NCBI GenBank assembly: GCA_031177355.1
Contig: JAPSGR010000009.1
Coordinates: forward strand, 16,602-55,186
Direction of reading: 5' to 3'
Length of the DNA: 38,585 bases
Source of the DNA: Candidatus Nitrosocosmicus sp.
GTDB taxonomy: Archaea > Thermoproteota > Nitrososphaeria > Nitrososphaerales > Nitrososphaeraceae
Shown here: positions 1 through 8,484 of the stretch, in pieces
How positions within the stretch are numbered: position 1 is the stretch's first letter
Layout: each line of letters opens with the position of its first letter
The notes under the pieces: model-generated
Databases searched by the model: none
The model's input: only the letters and a program-made list of their open reading frames with translations
Told to the model about the DNA's origin: nothing
Program-made: the position numbers and the translations under genes

Positions 1-1
1 A

Positions 2-145
2 CCACAACCAGCTAATCAAACTCAACCACAACCAGCTAATCAAACTCAACCACAACCAGCTAATCAAACTCAACCACAACCAGCTAATCAAACTCAACCA
101 CAACCAGCTAATCAAACTCAACCACAACCAGCTAATCAAACTCAA
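2..145 (+). repeat. Six exact 24-bp tandem repeats, in frame
   Basis: The unit CCACAACCAGCTAATCAAAC plus TCAA is repeated six times without a mismatch, and a seventh copy begins at 146 before diverging. The array may extend left of the window. Because the unit is 24 bp, copy-number change keeps the frame and adds or removes eight residues. Absence of any synonymous change indicates recent expansion or active homogenisation. Confidence 0.97.
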
Positions 146-346
146 CCACAAGATCCTGAGATGAATGAAAAATTGCTTAATTACACCAATACTGCTATAC
201 TAGCCTTAAACGATGATAATATCAGTTCTGCACAAGATAGTCTAGTTCAAATTCAAAACGAATTAATCAATGCCAGTGGAAAACAAGTAATAGTAATTCC
301 AGCTCCAGCATTATCAACTGATGATGATGAGGAAGACTCAGACTAA
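2..346 (+). CDS. 3' part of a secreted/surface protein with PQPANQTQ repeats
   Basis: The reading frame is open from the left edge to the TAA, so the gene starts outside the window and the ATG at 161 is internal. The first 48 codons are six exact octapeptide repeats (Pro-Gln-Pro-Ala-Asn-Gln-Thr-Gln), a flexible Pro/Gln/Asn-rich linker. A helical stretch follows (NYTNTAILALNDDNISSAQ, then DSLVQIQNEL), and the protein ends in an acidic tail (DDDEEDSD). The helical part resembles in pattern the small secreted protein at 24733-24996, which has the same Leu/Ala heptads around an Asn-rich turn. Thaumarchaea encode many such exported proteins. A signal peptide would lie upstream of the window. Function is unknown. 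Copy number of the repeat is probably variable between strains. Confidence 0.8.
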   Translation, partial: PQPANQTQPQPANQTQPQPANQTQPQPANQTQPQPANQTQPQPANQTQPQDPEMNEKLLNYTNTAILALNDDNISSAQDSLVQIQNELINASGKQVIVIPAPALSTDDDEEDSD

Positions 347-358
347 TTTTTTTAATTT
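347..358 (+). terminator. U-rich terminator
   Basis: A run of seven T followed by AATTTTA starts directly after the TAA at 344-346. Archaeal intrinsic termination uses such U-tracts without needing a hairpin. Confidence 0.5.
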
Positions 359-679
359 TATTGCATTTATCGATGTTTGTTATTATAAAATTGCTCACTA
401 ATTATTGAATCTAATATTTGTACATGATCAGAACTGAGCAGCGCTTAAATTCCATTAAATAATTAATCCAATACTAGTAAACCCAGAAGAATAGTAGGCT
501 AAATAATCTAAATAGCATATTTTAAGGTTTATTGGGTAGTTTCTATAAATGAATATCAATAGTAATAGAGTATATAAAATAGATAGAGTATTGGTAAACC
601 TCTAATGAAAAGTTGGAGTCCCTTGAGATGTTCAAATATTCTTCAGAATAAGAATTGCATCACTAAACTACGTAAGCAA
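359..679. other. Gene-free stretch with a plus-strand TATA box
   Basis: No convincing gene. A good archaeal TATA-like box (TATATAAAAT, 571-580) faces right and would start transcription near 600. A 65-codon plus-strand frame begins with ATG at 605, but its product is not protein-like and it is antisense to the signal-peptide gene at 680-904. An antisense transcript is possible. Confidence 0.4.
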
Positions 680-904
680 TTAACCAGTGCTAGATTCATC
701 TGTATTATTTTTATCATCGTTGCCAGTATTCCAGGGAGTTATAATCGAAAAGCTCTTGCCTGTAGTTGTTATATTTGCCCCAGTAGATGCATCATTACTT
801 AATGCCTCACCTTGAGCGTTGACACTTGATGCCCATTCTAAGGCTGTTGCCAAAATTATAAATATTGAGAGTAAAGATATTACAAAGACTAATTTATTGC
901 ACAT
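680..904 (-). CDS. Small secreted hypothetical protein
   Basis: The product is 74 residues. Residues 1-31 form a clear signal peptide: MCNKL, a hydrophobic core (VFVISLLSIFIILATAL), then a cleavage-like SSVNAQG. The mature part is short, polar and rich in Asn, Thr, Ser and Asp (ANITTTGKS, NTGNDDKNNTDESS), typical of thaumarchaeal exported proteins that are probably N-glycosylated. The strand was chosen over an overlapping plus-strand frame because of the signal peptide and the well-placed TATA box upstream, which predicts a nearly leaderless mRNA. No conserved domain was recognised and the function is unknown. Confidence 0.7.
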   Translation of the reverse strand: MCNKLVFVISLLSIFIILATALEWASSVNAQGEALSNDASTGANITTTGKSFSIITPWNTGNDDKNNTDESSTG

Positions 905-927
905 AGTATATTTGATTAAAGATTATC

Positions 928-937
928 TTTTATAATC
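928..937 (-). promoter_or_regulatory. TATA box for the 680-904 gene
   Basis: Read on the minus strand the sequence is ATTATAAAAG. Its centre lies about 28 nt upstream of the ATG at 904, the spacing expected for a leaderless or near-leaderless archaeal transcript. Confidence 0.5.
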
Positions 938-1185
938 CTGATACATTTACTCACTGTCAATCTTTTAATCCTTTTTTTTACTTAGCTATCTGATATTAAC
1001 ACATATTGATATTATTTGCAATGCTCTTTGAGGAATTTTCTTAAGTTTTGTAACCTTTATTGATCAAGTTTCATCTGGCACTGTATATTTTAATCAGTCA
1101 AATGAACTCAAACAATACTTGCTATTATCAATATTGCTATTACAAGAAATTAAATGCTGATAAATTAACACTTCTTAGTTGTTCT

Positions 1186-1362
1186 TTATAGACGAACACC
1201 AGAAGAATACCAATTTCCATGGGATGCTTCGGTAAATACTACTATAACTTCTTCTTTGTCCACCCTCAATATTTTAACTACATCCTCCGTTATTGCTTCT
1301 GCCAATCTATCCTTCTCTCTTTGAGTTCTTCCATTATACATTTGCACGTTAATTATAGGCAT
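1186..1362 (-). CDS. 4-oxalocrotonate tautomerase family protein
   Basis: This 58-residue gene starts with Met-Pro-Ile-Ile-Asn-Val, so Met removal would expose the N-terminal catalytic proline that defines the 4-OT/tautomerase superfamily. The body follows the family plan: strand PIINVQMYNGRTQ, helix REKDRLAEAITEDVVKIL, strand EEVIVVFTEAS, and a terminal HGNWYSSGVRL that matches the usual K-x-NW-x-x-G-G end. The length is typical (about 60 residues, acting as a hexamer of short subunits). The family catalyses keto-enol tautomerisation or related reactions, and the physiological substrate cannot be told here. It stands alone between small hypothetical genes. The frame contains no internal stop and ends with TAA. 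Confidence 0.88.
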   Translation of the reverse strand: MPIINVQMYNGRTQREKDRLAEAITEDVVKILRVDKEEVIVVFTEASHGNWYSSGVRL

Positions 1363-1497
1363 GATGAATATTCATTACCGATACTAATAAGATTTCATAA
1401 GTCACAATTGCTATTTTGTGATAAATCTATCAACATTATTTGATGAAAACTATTTTAAAACAATGATTTTATATTCTCTTAAAATATTATAGAAGTT

Positions 1498-1692
1498 ATG
1501 CCTGAACAACAGAAGATAGATGAAACAATTGAATCTATAAAAAGCGCCAATAGAAAAAAATTATCAAAGATTGAACAATCCGCTACATCTTTGGAAACCG
1601 AACAAGACACGGCTGCGACAGAGACAGGCTCGGATGATAATGAGAATGTCATGAGTGTTTTAGAAACACAAGATGATGAAGTAAAAGAATAA
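1498..1692 (+). CDS. Small acidic hypothetical protein
   Basis: The product is 64 residues, highly charged and with no hydrophobic segment. A basic/helical N-terminal half (IDETIESIKSANRKKLSKIE) is followed by a Glu/Asp/Thr-rich half (ETGSDDNENVM, ETQDDEVKE). It is likely cytoplasmic and largely disordered or coiled-coil. ATG start, TAA stop. No family was recognised. The composition, free of the Phe/Ile/Tyr bias of chance frames in this AT-rich DNA, supports a real gene. Confidence 0.55.
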   Translation: MPEQQKIDETIESIKSANRKKLSKIEQSATSLETEQDTAATETGSDDNENVMSVLETQDDEVKE

Positions 1693-2409
1693 TCAAATTA
1701 ACAGTTAACTTCATACTAAAGCGGAAAGTTTGGACTATATCTACATCGTTTAATAATATGTGAAAGGAATACCGTCAAATAAATACAGAGCAACAGAGTC
1801 TGACAATAGATATTCCCCAGAAAGAAATTACGTTCAACTATGCTATGTTACGAGTCAACATTTGTATTATTAAAATCCTGCGACTTCCAGGAACTTAACT
1901 CCCTGTTTATGAAGACATTACTAGATTATAGTATATACTCAATCCAATAATAGTTGAGTATCAAAAAGACCACACCACGTTCAACATACCCTTTAAGAAG
2001 GTTACACATATGAACCCAAAGAGTTTGTTGTTATTGATTTCGGGTAGGTATTGATGTGATAACTGACAGACTGACATACTGACAGATAGATAGACAAACC
2101 TACAAATGAGCTCAATGCAAGTGCCTGCTACTGCTTTGCTAGTCGTGGAATTAGTAAACAAAATAATAGAATAAATTATTTAGCCATAAATATAAGCAGA
2201 ATAGAGTCTATTTTATCAGTGCCTGTAACAAAGCCCAAATGTAATTGATTTTATAATTCGTATTACCATTCTTAGAAGAATCTATGAAATAGTGTAATTA
2301 TCTTCCATATTATAAGGGCAATGTTAACTTATCTTTGTTAATCATAAAAGTACATTTTATCGGATGGGCATACTGCTTCTTAAAATACTTTGTTAGACTT
2401 GATTATGAT
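1693..2409. other. Gene-free stretch with hairpin and tetranucleotide tract
   Basis: No supported gene. It holds an 8-bp perfect inverted repeat ATACTCAA...TTGAGTAT (about 1933-1959, loop 11) and a degenerate GACA/GATA-type tract around 2061-2097. A minus-strand 66-codon frame (1961-2161) runs through that tract and was not accepted. A 22-codon frame, ATG at 2106 to TAA at about 2174, is too short to call. Confidence 0.4.
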
Positions 2410-2655
2410 ATGTCAAATAATACTGAAAGTACCAAGTTACCAAATTCAACATACAATATCCTTTCTGCATTAGGAAGAGAAGCTGATTTTCTATATTCTA
2501 CGGTTGATAAATACATACAAGATGCTCAAAGTGAGGGAAGACAAAATCTAGTAGACTTGTGGAATGAAATTAAACAGGATAAGCAAAGACATCTATCTAG
2601 ATTAAGAGAATGTCTTGAAAAAGAGGCAAAAGACAATAAATTGACAACAACATAG
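2410..2655 (+). CDS. Small helical conserved-type protein
   Basis: The reading frame is open from 2335, but the upstream 25 codons (hydrophobic/aromatic, unlike the rest) are probably not translated. Starting at the ATG at 2410 gives an 81-residue soluble protein beginning MSNNTESTKLPNSTYNILS. The body is two amphipathic helices, ALGREADFLYSTVDKYIQDA and LVDLWNEIKQDKQRHLSRLR, with the E...H spacing seen in ferritin-like two-helix modules. That resemblance is only structural guesswork. The protein looks cytoplasmic. The next gene on the strand encodes a 50-residue zinc-ribbon-like protein 177 nt downstream. Function unknown. Confidence 0.7.
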   Translation: MSNNTESTKLPNSTYNILSALGREADFLYSTVDKYIQDAQSEGRQNLVDLWNEIKQDKQRHLSRLRECLEKEAKDNKLTTT

Positions 2656-2831
2656 TTACATAGCGATTCCGAAAATCAAATATCTTTTTAGAGATGCTGG
2701 ATACAACGCTTTTATTCTTTGTTTATTAACGAAATGAACTGCATTTATCTTCAGCACGAATTCTTTAATCTTTTACTACTTTACACTTTTATTAAAAAAG
2801 CATTAAATAGAATAATTGTGGGACTATATAA

Positions 2832-2984
2832 ATGAATGATGGATTACATCCTGATGAAAAGAAAAGATGCAAGAGATGTTCTCATCAAAGATACCACCAT
2901 AGGTATGTTGTAAATGAGCAGAATAACAACCTTAAATGTGATTATTCAGGGTGTAATTGTAACCAATTTATAGAATGGATATAA
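2832..2984 (+). CDS. 50-residue zinc-binding protein
   Basis: ATG to TAA gives 50 residues. Cysteines are arranged C-x2-C (KRCKRCSHQ, residues 13-16) and C-x4-C-x-C (KCDYSGCNC, residues 36, 41 and 43), with four His between (SHQRYHHRY), a plausible single zinc site. The protein is basic at the N-terminus and ends FIEWI. Small zinc-ribbon proteins of this size are common in thaumarchaea, usually without known function. Nucleic-acid or protein binding is the usual guess. A TATA-like ACTATATAAA lies only about 6 nt upstream of the ATG, so the true transcript start needs mapping. Confidence 0.72.
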   Translation: MNDGLHPDEKKRCKRCSHQRYHHRYVVNEQNNNLKCDYSGCNCNQFIEWI

Positions 2985-3624
2985 AGATAACTTCAAAACA
3001 ATATATTAATAACTCTAGTTCGCCTAGATATGATAATTATTACCGTAGACTTTAAGTAACCACTACCAAATCTTACATTTCTAAATCAGTGTTAATTTGT
3101 TACAGTGAACTATTAAAATATAATAATAGATGGGGGGTTCAAAAAATTTAGAAATGAAAGTTTAAATTTTATGGCTCCACAGAGTCGATGTCTTGATGTT
3201 TCCTATAGAGTTTTAATTGTAGGTGTCTGAATTGTAATTTCTTTATCTTGTTTGATTATTTTGCTGATGTTTTGTATGACTGATGACGATTATGATGTTA
3301 TAAAGATTGAGTCCAGTTGTATTTTGTTTTATATATTTTAAAAGAACTTTTCAATTGTTATTCTTTTAGATATGTAGTCACCTTGTGATTGTTGCATCAA
3401 CTAAGATTATAATGAATAATAGACTTTATTGCCAAATGACGTTACCGATACTTGTTACAATAATTTTCATACGAACTAAGTATGACTAGTATATTTTCCC
3501 TAAGAGAAAGGGATAGGGTTACCATAAAATGAATAAGCTATTAAATGCTAAACCTATAGAATTTGTCATTATTAAATAGGCAGTTACCTCTACACTTAAT
3601 AATTAGTATCTATGGATTAATCTG
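2985..3624. other. Gene-free stretch
   Basis: Both strands were read. The longest plus-strand frames from ATG are under 20 codons (for example one at 3171). A G6 run lies at about 3133-3138. There is no signal peptide, zinc motif or family match. It probably holds the promoter of the secreted protein that starts at 3625. Confidence 0.4.
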
Positions 3625-4299
3625 ATGATTAGCACTAAGATTAGAGTTCTAGCCACATTTGTAATTATTACAACATTGTTATCTTTAACAGGATTGAATG
3701 GTTATGCAACCTCGGTACAGATTCCTGACTATGAATATGGTTACGGTCCAATTGCAAGTATAAATAAAGACTGGATTTTGGCTGGAAATTACATGGGTTA
3801 TGGTAATCCTTCAAATCTCTCTGATTCAGGTTTTCATGCTACATTCAGTATGGTAATGAAAAATGGTACGGCTTATCATACACATCAGATATCTAATGCA
3901 ACCATAGATGATGTTAGAATGGACAGAAATAATACAATTATGCAAGGTTCAGTGACTGTGACAATGACCGACGGTCCTGTTTCCAATGTATCAACTACTT
4001 GGACAATTTATAACAATAATACACTTGCAATATCTATGGACCAATCAAAAATCAATGACCACTTTGGGGATACTCCAATTTATGGCCTGGAATTAACCCC
4101 TGAAAAGGAGATGGCGATTGTAAATTTGATGTCTAAGGATTCCAAGTTTATGGATAAATGGATTCCGTTAACGGTGCAAAATACGATGAGCGCATTAAAT
4201 ATTGATGCTGGAAATATTTCGGCTTCCTCAGTGACAAATCAATCAATAGTCAACGAATCTTCGAATTTGAACCTCAGAAATAATTCTGCAATACCTTAG
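3625..4299 (+). CDS. Secreted hypothetical protein
   Basis: The product is 224 residues. An N-terminal signal peptide (residues 1-29, TFVIITTLLSLTGLNGYATS) is followed by a beta-rich domain: YEYGYGPIASINKDWILAG, GFHATFSMVMKNGTAYHTHQ, VTVTMTDGPVSNVSTTWTIY, TLAISMDQSKINDHFGD. The tail (from about residue 185) is Asn/Ser-rich with several NxS/T sites, such as NISAS, NQSIVNESS and NNSAIP. It resembles in layout the secreted single-domain proteins found in several copies per genome in ammonia-oxidising archaea. The HTH and DHFG motifs could bind metal, but that is speculative. No named family was recognised. Confidence 0.75.
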   Translation: MISTKIRVLATFVIITTLLSLTGLNGYATSVQIPDYEYGYGPIASINKDWILAGNYMGYGNPSNLSDSGFHATFSMVMKNGTAYHTHQISNATIDDVRMDRNNTIMQGSVTVTMTDGPVSNVSTTWTIYNNNTLAISMDQSKINDHFGDTPIYGLELTPEKEMAIVNLMSKDSKFMDKWIPLTVQNTMSALNIDAGNISASSVTNQSIVNESSNLNLRNNSAIP

Positions 4300-4701
4300 T
4301 TAGCTTCTATCTTAATTTTTATTATACCTTGAAACCTTTTGACTTTAGTTAAGTCTATTGATATCAGATTAATTTTTAAACATCCATATCTAAATTTATT
4401 AATACATTGTCGCCCTTTTTTATTGACTTGCCTTGCCACAACTTTGAATCCATAATATATTTATTGATAAATCCATTGACATGATATCTTTTTAGTGACA
4501 ATCTAAAGTCCAAATCTTCAAAGGTATCACTTAATTATACAAAGAATCTGTTTCATATTTGGTAATTATTATGCATTGAAACTTTAGAAATGTAGGTGAA
4601 TTAAAAAGAATTTTATAAACTAGGGTGAATTAAATAGTGGACTACCACCGGATCAGTTAAATCGTTTTCTTTATGGATATAGTCTACTACATTTTTGGGA
4701 T
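4300..4701. other. Gene-free stretch, with an orphan minus-strand frame
   Basis: No gene with a start codon. On the minus strand about 31 codons of coding-like sequence follow the zinc-ribbon gene in another frame (VVDYIHKENDLTDP, then VVVHYLIHPSL), ending near 4613 and lacking any start codon. It could be a relic. Confidence 0.35.
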
Positions 4702-4935
4702 CTAATTAACCATTGGCTTCAAGATTGTTAGCAATTGTTCAGCGTTTGATGGACTAACATAACTAATATCGCTAAAAACATATTGATGAACTCCCACGAT
4801 AAATTGATCGCATGCGGGACAATATTGAGTATATACCGTATTAAATATCTGAGTATCGGGATTATAATCGGAATCTTTCCTTTTAAACTGGGGATGAAAT
4901 GCTATATTACAATATGGACATTGCATAGTTTTCAT
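4702..4935 (-). CDS. Zinc-ribbon protein
   Basis: The product is 77 residues with two knuckles: C-P-Y-C at residues 5-8 (MQCPYCNIAFHPQF) and C-P-A-C at about 39-42 (YCPACDQFIVGVHQY). This is a four-Cys zinc ribbon with a long insertion between knuckles, followed by a short C-terminal helix (SNAEQLLTILKPM). It is likely cytoplasmic. The fold is shared by many archaeal small proteins and does not define a function. ATG start is supported by the motif three residues in. It is transcribed away from the secreted-protein gene upstream. Confidence 0.75.
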   Translation of the reverse strand: MKTMQCPYCNIAFHPQFKRKDSDYNPDTQIFNTVYTQYCPACDQFIVGVHQYVFSDISYVSPSNAEQLLTILKPMVN

Positions 4936-5240
4936 ATTATCAAAAGTTAATATTAAGGTATTTGAAAATTTGATTACTTAATGATATTTTAATTAGTAAG
5001 ACAGTTATATCCATTTTCGATAAATTGCTCACTCTTAACGGTCAGTTTGATAATTCCATATACATTTTGATTACAAATCCCACCAAATCCGTATCCTAAT
5101 GTTTAAACTATAATAATTGTATGTACATGGATTCTAACTCATTGCCACCACAATCAGCCAAGACCCAGTAGGGATAAGACATGTTGATTTTAATCTCTAC
5201 GTTTGTTCTACGATCTAGTTATCATCAATTTTCTTTTTAT
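4936..5240. other. Gene-free stretch
   Basis: No frame beyond about 16 codons has a start on either strand. It probably contains the promoter of the zinc-ribbon gene and the 3' end of the protease transcript. Confidence 0.35.
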
Positions 5241-6572
5241 CTATAGTTTCTTATCATTTCTTGCTATATTTAGCAAATCTGACTTACTAACAACTCCTTC
5301 CAGCTTTACTTTGAGAGATTGATCATAATCTGGCAATAATGTAGATGACGAGGGTCGGATTGATTCTCTATTTTTATTTACAACTATTTTATTATTGATA
5401 AAACCATTTATCATTTTATTCTTGTGATAATTATTACCTACATACACTCTATTCATATTTCGTTGATACATTTGTCTTAATGCTTCATCCGCTCTGCCAT
5501 TTTTTTCCATAATAACCAAGTCATTAACAGAGGTCATGATCTCAGATAATTGTATTTCAGAATATTTGTCAGGAGAAATAGTGTTTATTTGTTTATTCGA
5601 GACAGATCCAACCAAGTATCCTTCTTCATCTAAGACAGGAAATTCGCTTTTTCTGTACACATTAAAATAATTTTGAACTACTTGTCCTATAATCCAATTT
5701 GACTTGACATAGATAAAATCTGTTATCATTATATCTTTTAATTGTAAGCTGGCTAAATTTCGAGTTATCTCGTGTTGCTGAAGATATGTTTGTGCAGCAG
5801 TTTGTAAAAACCAACCGATAATGATAAACCACAATCCTCCAAAAGCAGACCCTGTAAATATAGTTATAAAACCATATGCCATTAAACCAAATGAAATACC
5901 CGTTCCCACTCTTACTGATGTTCTGGTGGCTTGATCATAATTATTGTGTTGCCTGACTAATAAAGCCCGTAATATTCGGCCTCCGTCTAATGGAAACGCT
6001 GGTAACAAGTTAAAGGCTCCTACTAAAACATTTGCCACTACGGAATAAATTAGAATTCCTGATAATATAGATACAATTGTTGACGAATAAGAGGATGGCT
6101 GTGAATTATCGAAATTTGAGTCATTCATGTTTACCATGTTTGTAGATAAATTAGTTGGTAATGCGTCATTACCTACAAAAAGAAACATCAAATACCATGC
6201 TAGAAGAAAAACCAGTGCCAATCCAAAGCTAGCGAGAGGCCCAACCACTGCGATTCTAAACTCTTTTTTGTAATCTTTTGTTTCTTCTTTAATGTCTGCT
6301 ACGCCGCCAAAAACAAAAAGAATAATTTGTCTTACTTCTAGTCCATATTTTAGTGACACAATTACGTGAGCTAATTCATGTAAAAATACTGAGAATATCA
6401 ATATGATTGCTCCAGCAACACCCATGATCCAATATGCTAATGGATCTAAATTCGGATAAAACCTAGGCATAAAACCTGAAGAAAGTGTCCAGGAAAGAAG
6501 GGCTAAAATTATGATTAATGTAAAATGCAGTCTTATAGGTACTCCTTTAACTTTTGATATTTCTAAAGACAT
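5241..6572 (-). CDS. Site-2 protease family zinc metalloprotease with CBS domains
   Basis: This 443-residue M50-family intramembrane protease hydrolyses peptide bonds inside the membrane. The zinc motif HELAH is at residues 65-69 in a membrane helix (ILIFSVFLHELAHVIVS). The second active-site motif NLLPAFPLDGGR, around residues 188-199, supplies the third zinc ligand Asp. GPLAS at 111-115 matches the conserved G-P motif between them. Several further membrane segments lie between 15 and 265. The C-terminal 170 residues are soluble and carry two CBS repeats (LKDIMITDFIYVKSNWIIG..., LSEIMTSVNDLVIMEKNG...LEGVVSKSDLL). This is the layout of the CBS-containing S2P subgroup found widely in archaea, thought to sense adenylates. 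The substrate is unknown. It stands alone, with no anti-sigma-like partner. Confidence 0.95.
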   Translation of the reverse strand: MSLEISKVKGVPIRLHFTLIIILALLSWTLSSGFMPRFYPNLDPLAYWIMGVAGAIILIFSVFLHELAHVIVSLKYGLEVRQIILFVFGGVADIKEETKDYKKEFRIAVVGPLASFGLALVFLLAWYLMFLFVGNDALPTNLSTNMVNMNDSNFDNSQPSSYSSTIVSILSGILIYSVVANVLVGAFNLLPAFPLDGGRILRALLVRQHNNYDQATRTSVRVGTGISFGLMAYGFITIFTGSAFGGLWFIIIGWFLQTAAQTYLQQHEITRNLASLQLKDIMITDFIYVKSNWIIGQVVQNYFNVYRKSEFPVLDEEGYLVGSVSNKQINTISPDKYSEIQLSEIMTSVNDLVIMEKNGRADEALRQMYQRNMNRVYVGNNYHKNKMINGFINNKIVVNKNRESIRPSSSTLLPDYDQSLKVKLEGVVSKSDLLNIARNDKKL

Positions 6573-7124
6573 ACTATGATCGATTTATTATCATGAAATT
6601 ATATATACAAGCAAACAAATTCAAAACCAAAAAATCAGTGAATTCTGTTTGAAACGAGATTATACTTTATATTAAATTAATTTAATTGATTGTCAAGAGG
6701 TTGGAGTTAGCAGTATTTACACTCTAACATTCTATCTGTTTTATAATGCAATAGTGCCATGAACTATAAATAATCTTTTTTCCTCTTTTTCCATAAGAAA
6801 GGGACTAAATCTATCAATCTAAAATTAGAAACATATGTATCTAACTTGATTTTGATAAGTCAACCTGCAATGCTGGGGTTGGTCATGGGATCAAGATTCA
6901 CAAACAGAATAAGAGAATCAAATCTAATGTTGATTATCTAAATTGTTTAGATTCATATGTAGTGATTACGATACTTTATAGAGTATTAAGATTACTAAAT
7001 ACTAATTAAAAGATATATTCAAGAGCAATAATAGAAAAATCAACAAAAGATTAAAATCATTGTCTTCCTCTAATGCCCAAGTTTACGTGCTCTTGTGCAA
7101 GGTCAGTTTGAATAGTTTGAGCAG
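6573..7124. other. Gene-free stretch
   Basis: It holds the promoter of the protease (AT-rich TATATAATTT on the minus strand near 6597-6606). One plus-strand frame without upstream start (ending near 6941, containing GLVMGSRFTNRIRE) looks mildly coding-like, but only 23 codons follow its ATG. Nothing else was supported. Confidence 0.35.
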
Positions 7125-7457
7125 CTATTCTATTTTAAGAGTAAGGTCAGAATAGTTTACAATTCCTTTTTCTCGTTGGAAATAAATTATTTCTAATATA
7201 TCTAAGCCTCTTGGTGTAATAAAATACAACTTCATTATTCCTTTATATGACACTAAAACGCTGTTTATCAAATGAAATAGATAATTTTTTATAATGCGTT
7301 CAGAAGTTGGACTTATCCTTTGTACACTTAAACAGATTTCAGGTAATGATGCTCCATCTATGCAAGCCAATAGTATAGGCTCTGTTATAGCTACTCTCAG
7401 ATACACTGAATTAGCATTTTTGTTAGTGAATGCCCGATCCACTTCTATAGATAGCAC
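7125..7457 (-). CDS. Winged-helix DNA-binding protein
   Basis: The product is 110 residues. An in-frame stop lies six codons upstream and no ATG fits, so the GTG at 7457 is the best start. The middle carries a helix-turn-helix pattern: PILLACIDGASLPEICLSV, then the recognition-helix region SPTSERIIKNYLFHLI. A wing follows (VLVSYKGIMKLYFITPRGLDILEII), with the 'Y.IT.rG...L' ending typical of MarR/PadR-like and thaumarchaeal wHTH regulators. It is likely a dimeric transcription factor. The target is unknown and the neighbours are unrelated. Confidence 0.7.
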   Translation of the reverse strand: MLSIEVDRAFTNKNANSVYLRVAITEPILLACIDGASLPEICLSVQRISPTSERIIKNYLFHLINSVLVSYKGIMKLYFITPRGLDILEIIYFQREKGIVNYSDLTLKIE

Positions 7458-7989
7458 AATTTTATTTTCTATTTAATGTTGTCACTAATAATACTACTAG
7501 TCTTTAATCGTTTCTCACTTTTCTCAATTCTTCTTCTGATTTTAATCAGTGTTTTCTTATAGAATTTGTAGCCAGATGAATTGTGTTATAATCAATCTTG
7601 CTACTTTTCACAATTATCTATCCACTCTAATGAACATCATTGTGAGATTTAAAATGAAAAATACAAATCGTTTTTTACTGTATCTCTCTATTTAAGATGG
7701 ACTTTTTGGTTTTTCAAAGTCTGTAAAGAATTAGAGTACTGAAAGATATGTTCTTAAATTACCTTTGATTTCGATTTCGATATAGGACATAACATATTTG
7801 AAAATTCAATAGAAACATGATTGAATTATCTTTTGCATGCACCGATTGGATCGAATCTATCTTAATAAGCAAAATATTATCTCTAGATTATAAAAATACT
7901 TGTCTCTTTGTATTTTAAACTATATCTTCTATGCCATTGACTTGTCAAATTGCTATGTATGTAATTGTTAAATACACCATTGTCATAAA
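7458..7989. other. Gene-free stretch
   Basis: No supported gene. A basic minus-strand frame of 38 codons (about 7470-7583, containing KKTLIKIRRRIEKSEKRLK) has no start codon and may be a relic. A 33-residue plus-strand frame (7817-7918) has a start but no recognisable feature. Confidence 0.35.
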
Positions 7990-8484
7990 ATGGTTATGAA
8001 AAATATTTCTTTACTGATATGTGTCGTATCTTTAACGTCTATATTATATCTGTATCCTCTTTCGGTTAGCCCTGCCCAGTCGCAGTCAGGCGATGGGTTG
8101 GAGATTACGCCTAGCATTCAATGGAGCGAGAATATCGATGGACAATTTAGTTATTGTGTATATGAAGGAACTGTCACACTTGATTCCGGTAATGATCCCC
8201 AAGCATTCTGCATTATTCCCACGTCGGATTCCTCTTTTAATAATATGAAATCTCTGGTAGACGATAATATTGATATATATGAGATGTCCCAAATAGAAAC
8301 TCCAGCGGGTCTGTTCAAAGATGGTGCACCATATTCTGTATGTGTGGCCTTTTTTCCATCATCTCCACAAATAGCAGGATTTAGTACGGCAGAAAGTTGC
8401 CAGCAATTCACAAACAAAAAAGGTAGTCATCCTGAAGAACCGTTTATTAACTTAGATGAAGGAGTATTCTTTAGGAATAATTAA
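7990..8484 (+). CDS. Secreted four-cysteine hypothetical protein
   Basis: The product is 164 residues, with a second possible ATG two codons in (7996). A signal peptide covers residues 1-31 (LLICVVSLTSILYLYPLSV, then SPAQSQ). The mature protein has four cysteines (56, 74, 118 and 137), enough for two disulfides, within a compact beta-rich domain: FSYCVYEGTVTLDSG, FCIIPTSDSS, YSVCVAFFPSSPQIAGF, ESCQQF. No NxS/T cluster is present, unlike neighbours. The conserved cysteine pattern suggests a folded extracellular domain. No family was recognised. Confidence 0.72.
   Translation: MVMKNISLLICVVSLTSILYLYPLSVSPAQSQSGDGLEITPSIQWSENIDGQFSYCVYEGTVTLDSGNDPQAFCIIPTSDSSFNNMKSLVDDNIDIYEMSQIETPAGLFKDGAPYSVCVAFFPSSPQIAGFSTAESCQQFTNKKGSHPEEPFINLDEGVFFRNN

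Noticed and set aside
1-145. Tandem array as a CRISPR
   Set aside because: Units are contiguous 24-mers without spacers and code an octapeptide repeat in an open frame.
605-802. 65-codon plus-strand frame behind a TATA box
   Set aside because: It is antisense to a gene with a clear signal peptide, and its product has no protein-like features; only the TATA box is noted.
1219-1443. 74-codon plus-strand frame
   Set aside because: It overlaps the opposite strand of the tautomerase gene, which has unmistakable family motifs.
1961-2161. 66-codon minus-strand frame
   Set aside because: It runs through a GACA/GATA-type tract, with no signal, motif or conserved pattern.
4613-4701. Coding-like minus-strand frame after the zinc-ribbon gene, as an in-frame amber readthrough
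   Set aside because: It is in another frame from the zinc-ribbon gene, with no start codon; a readthrough model does not hold.
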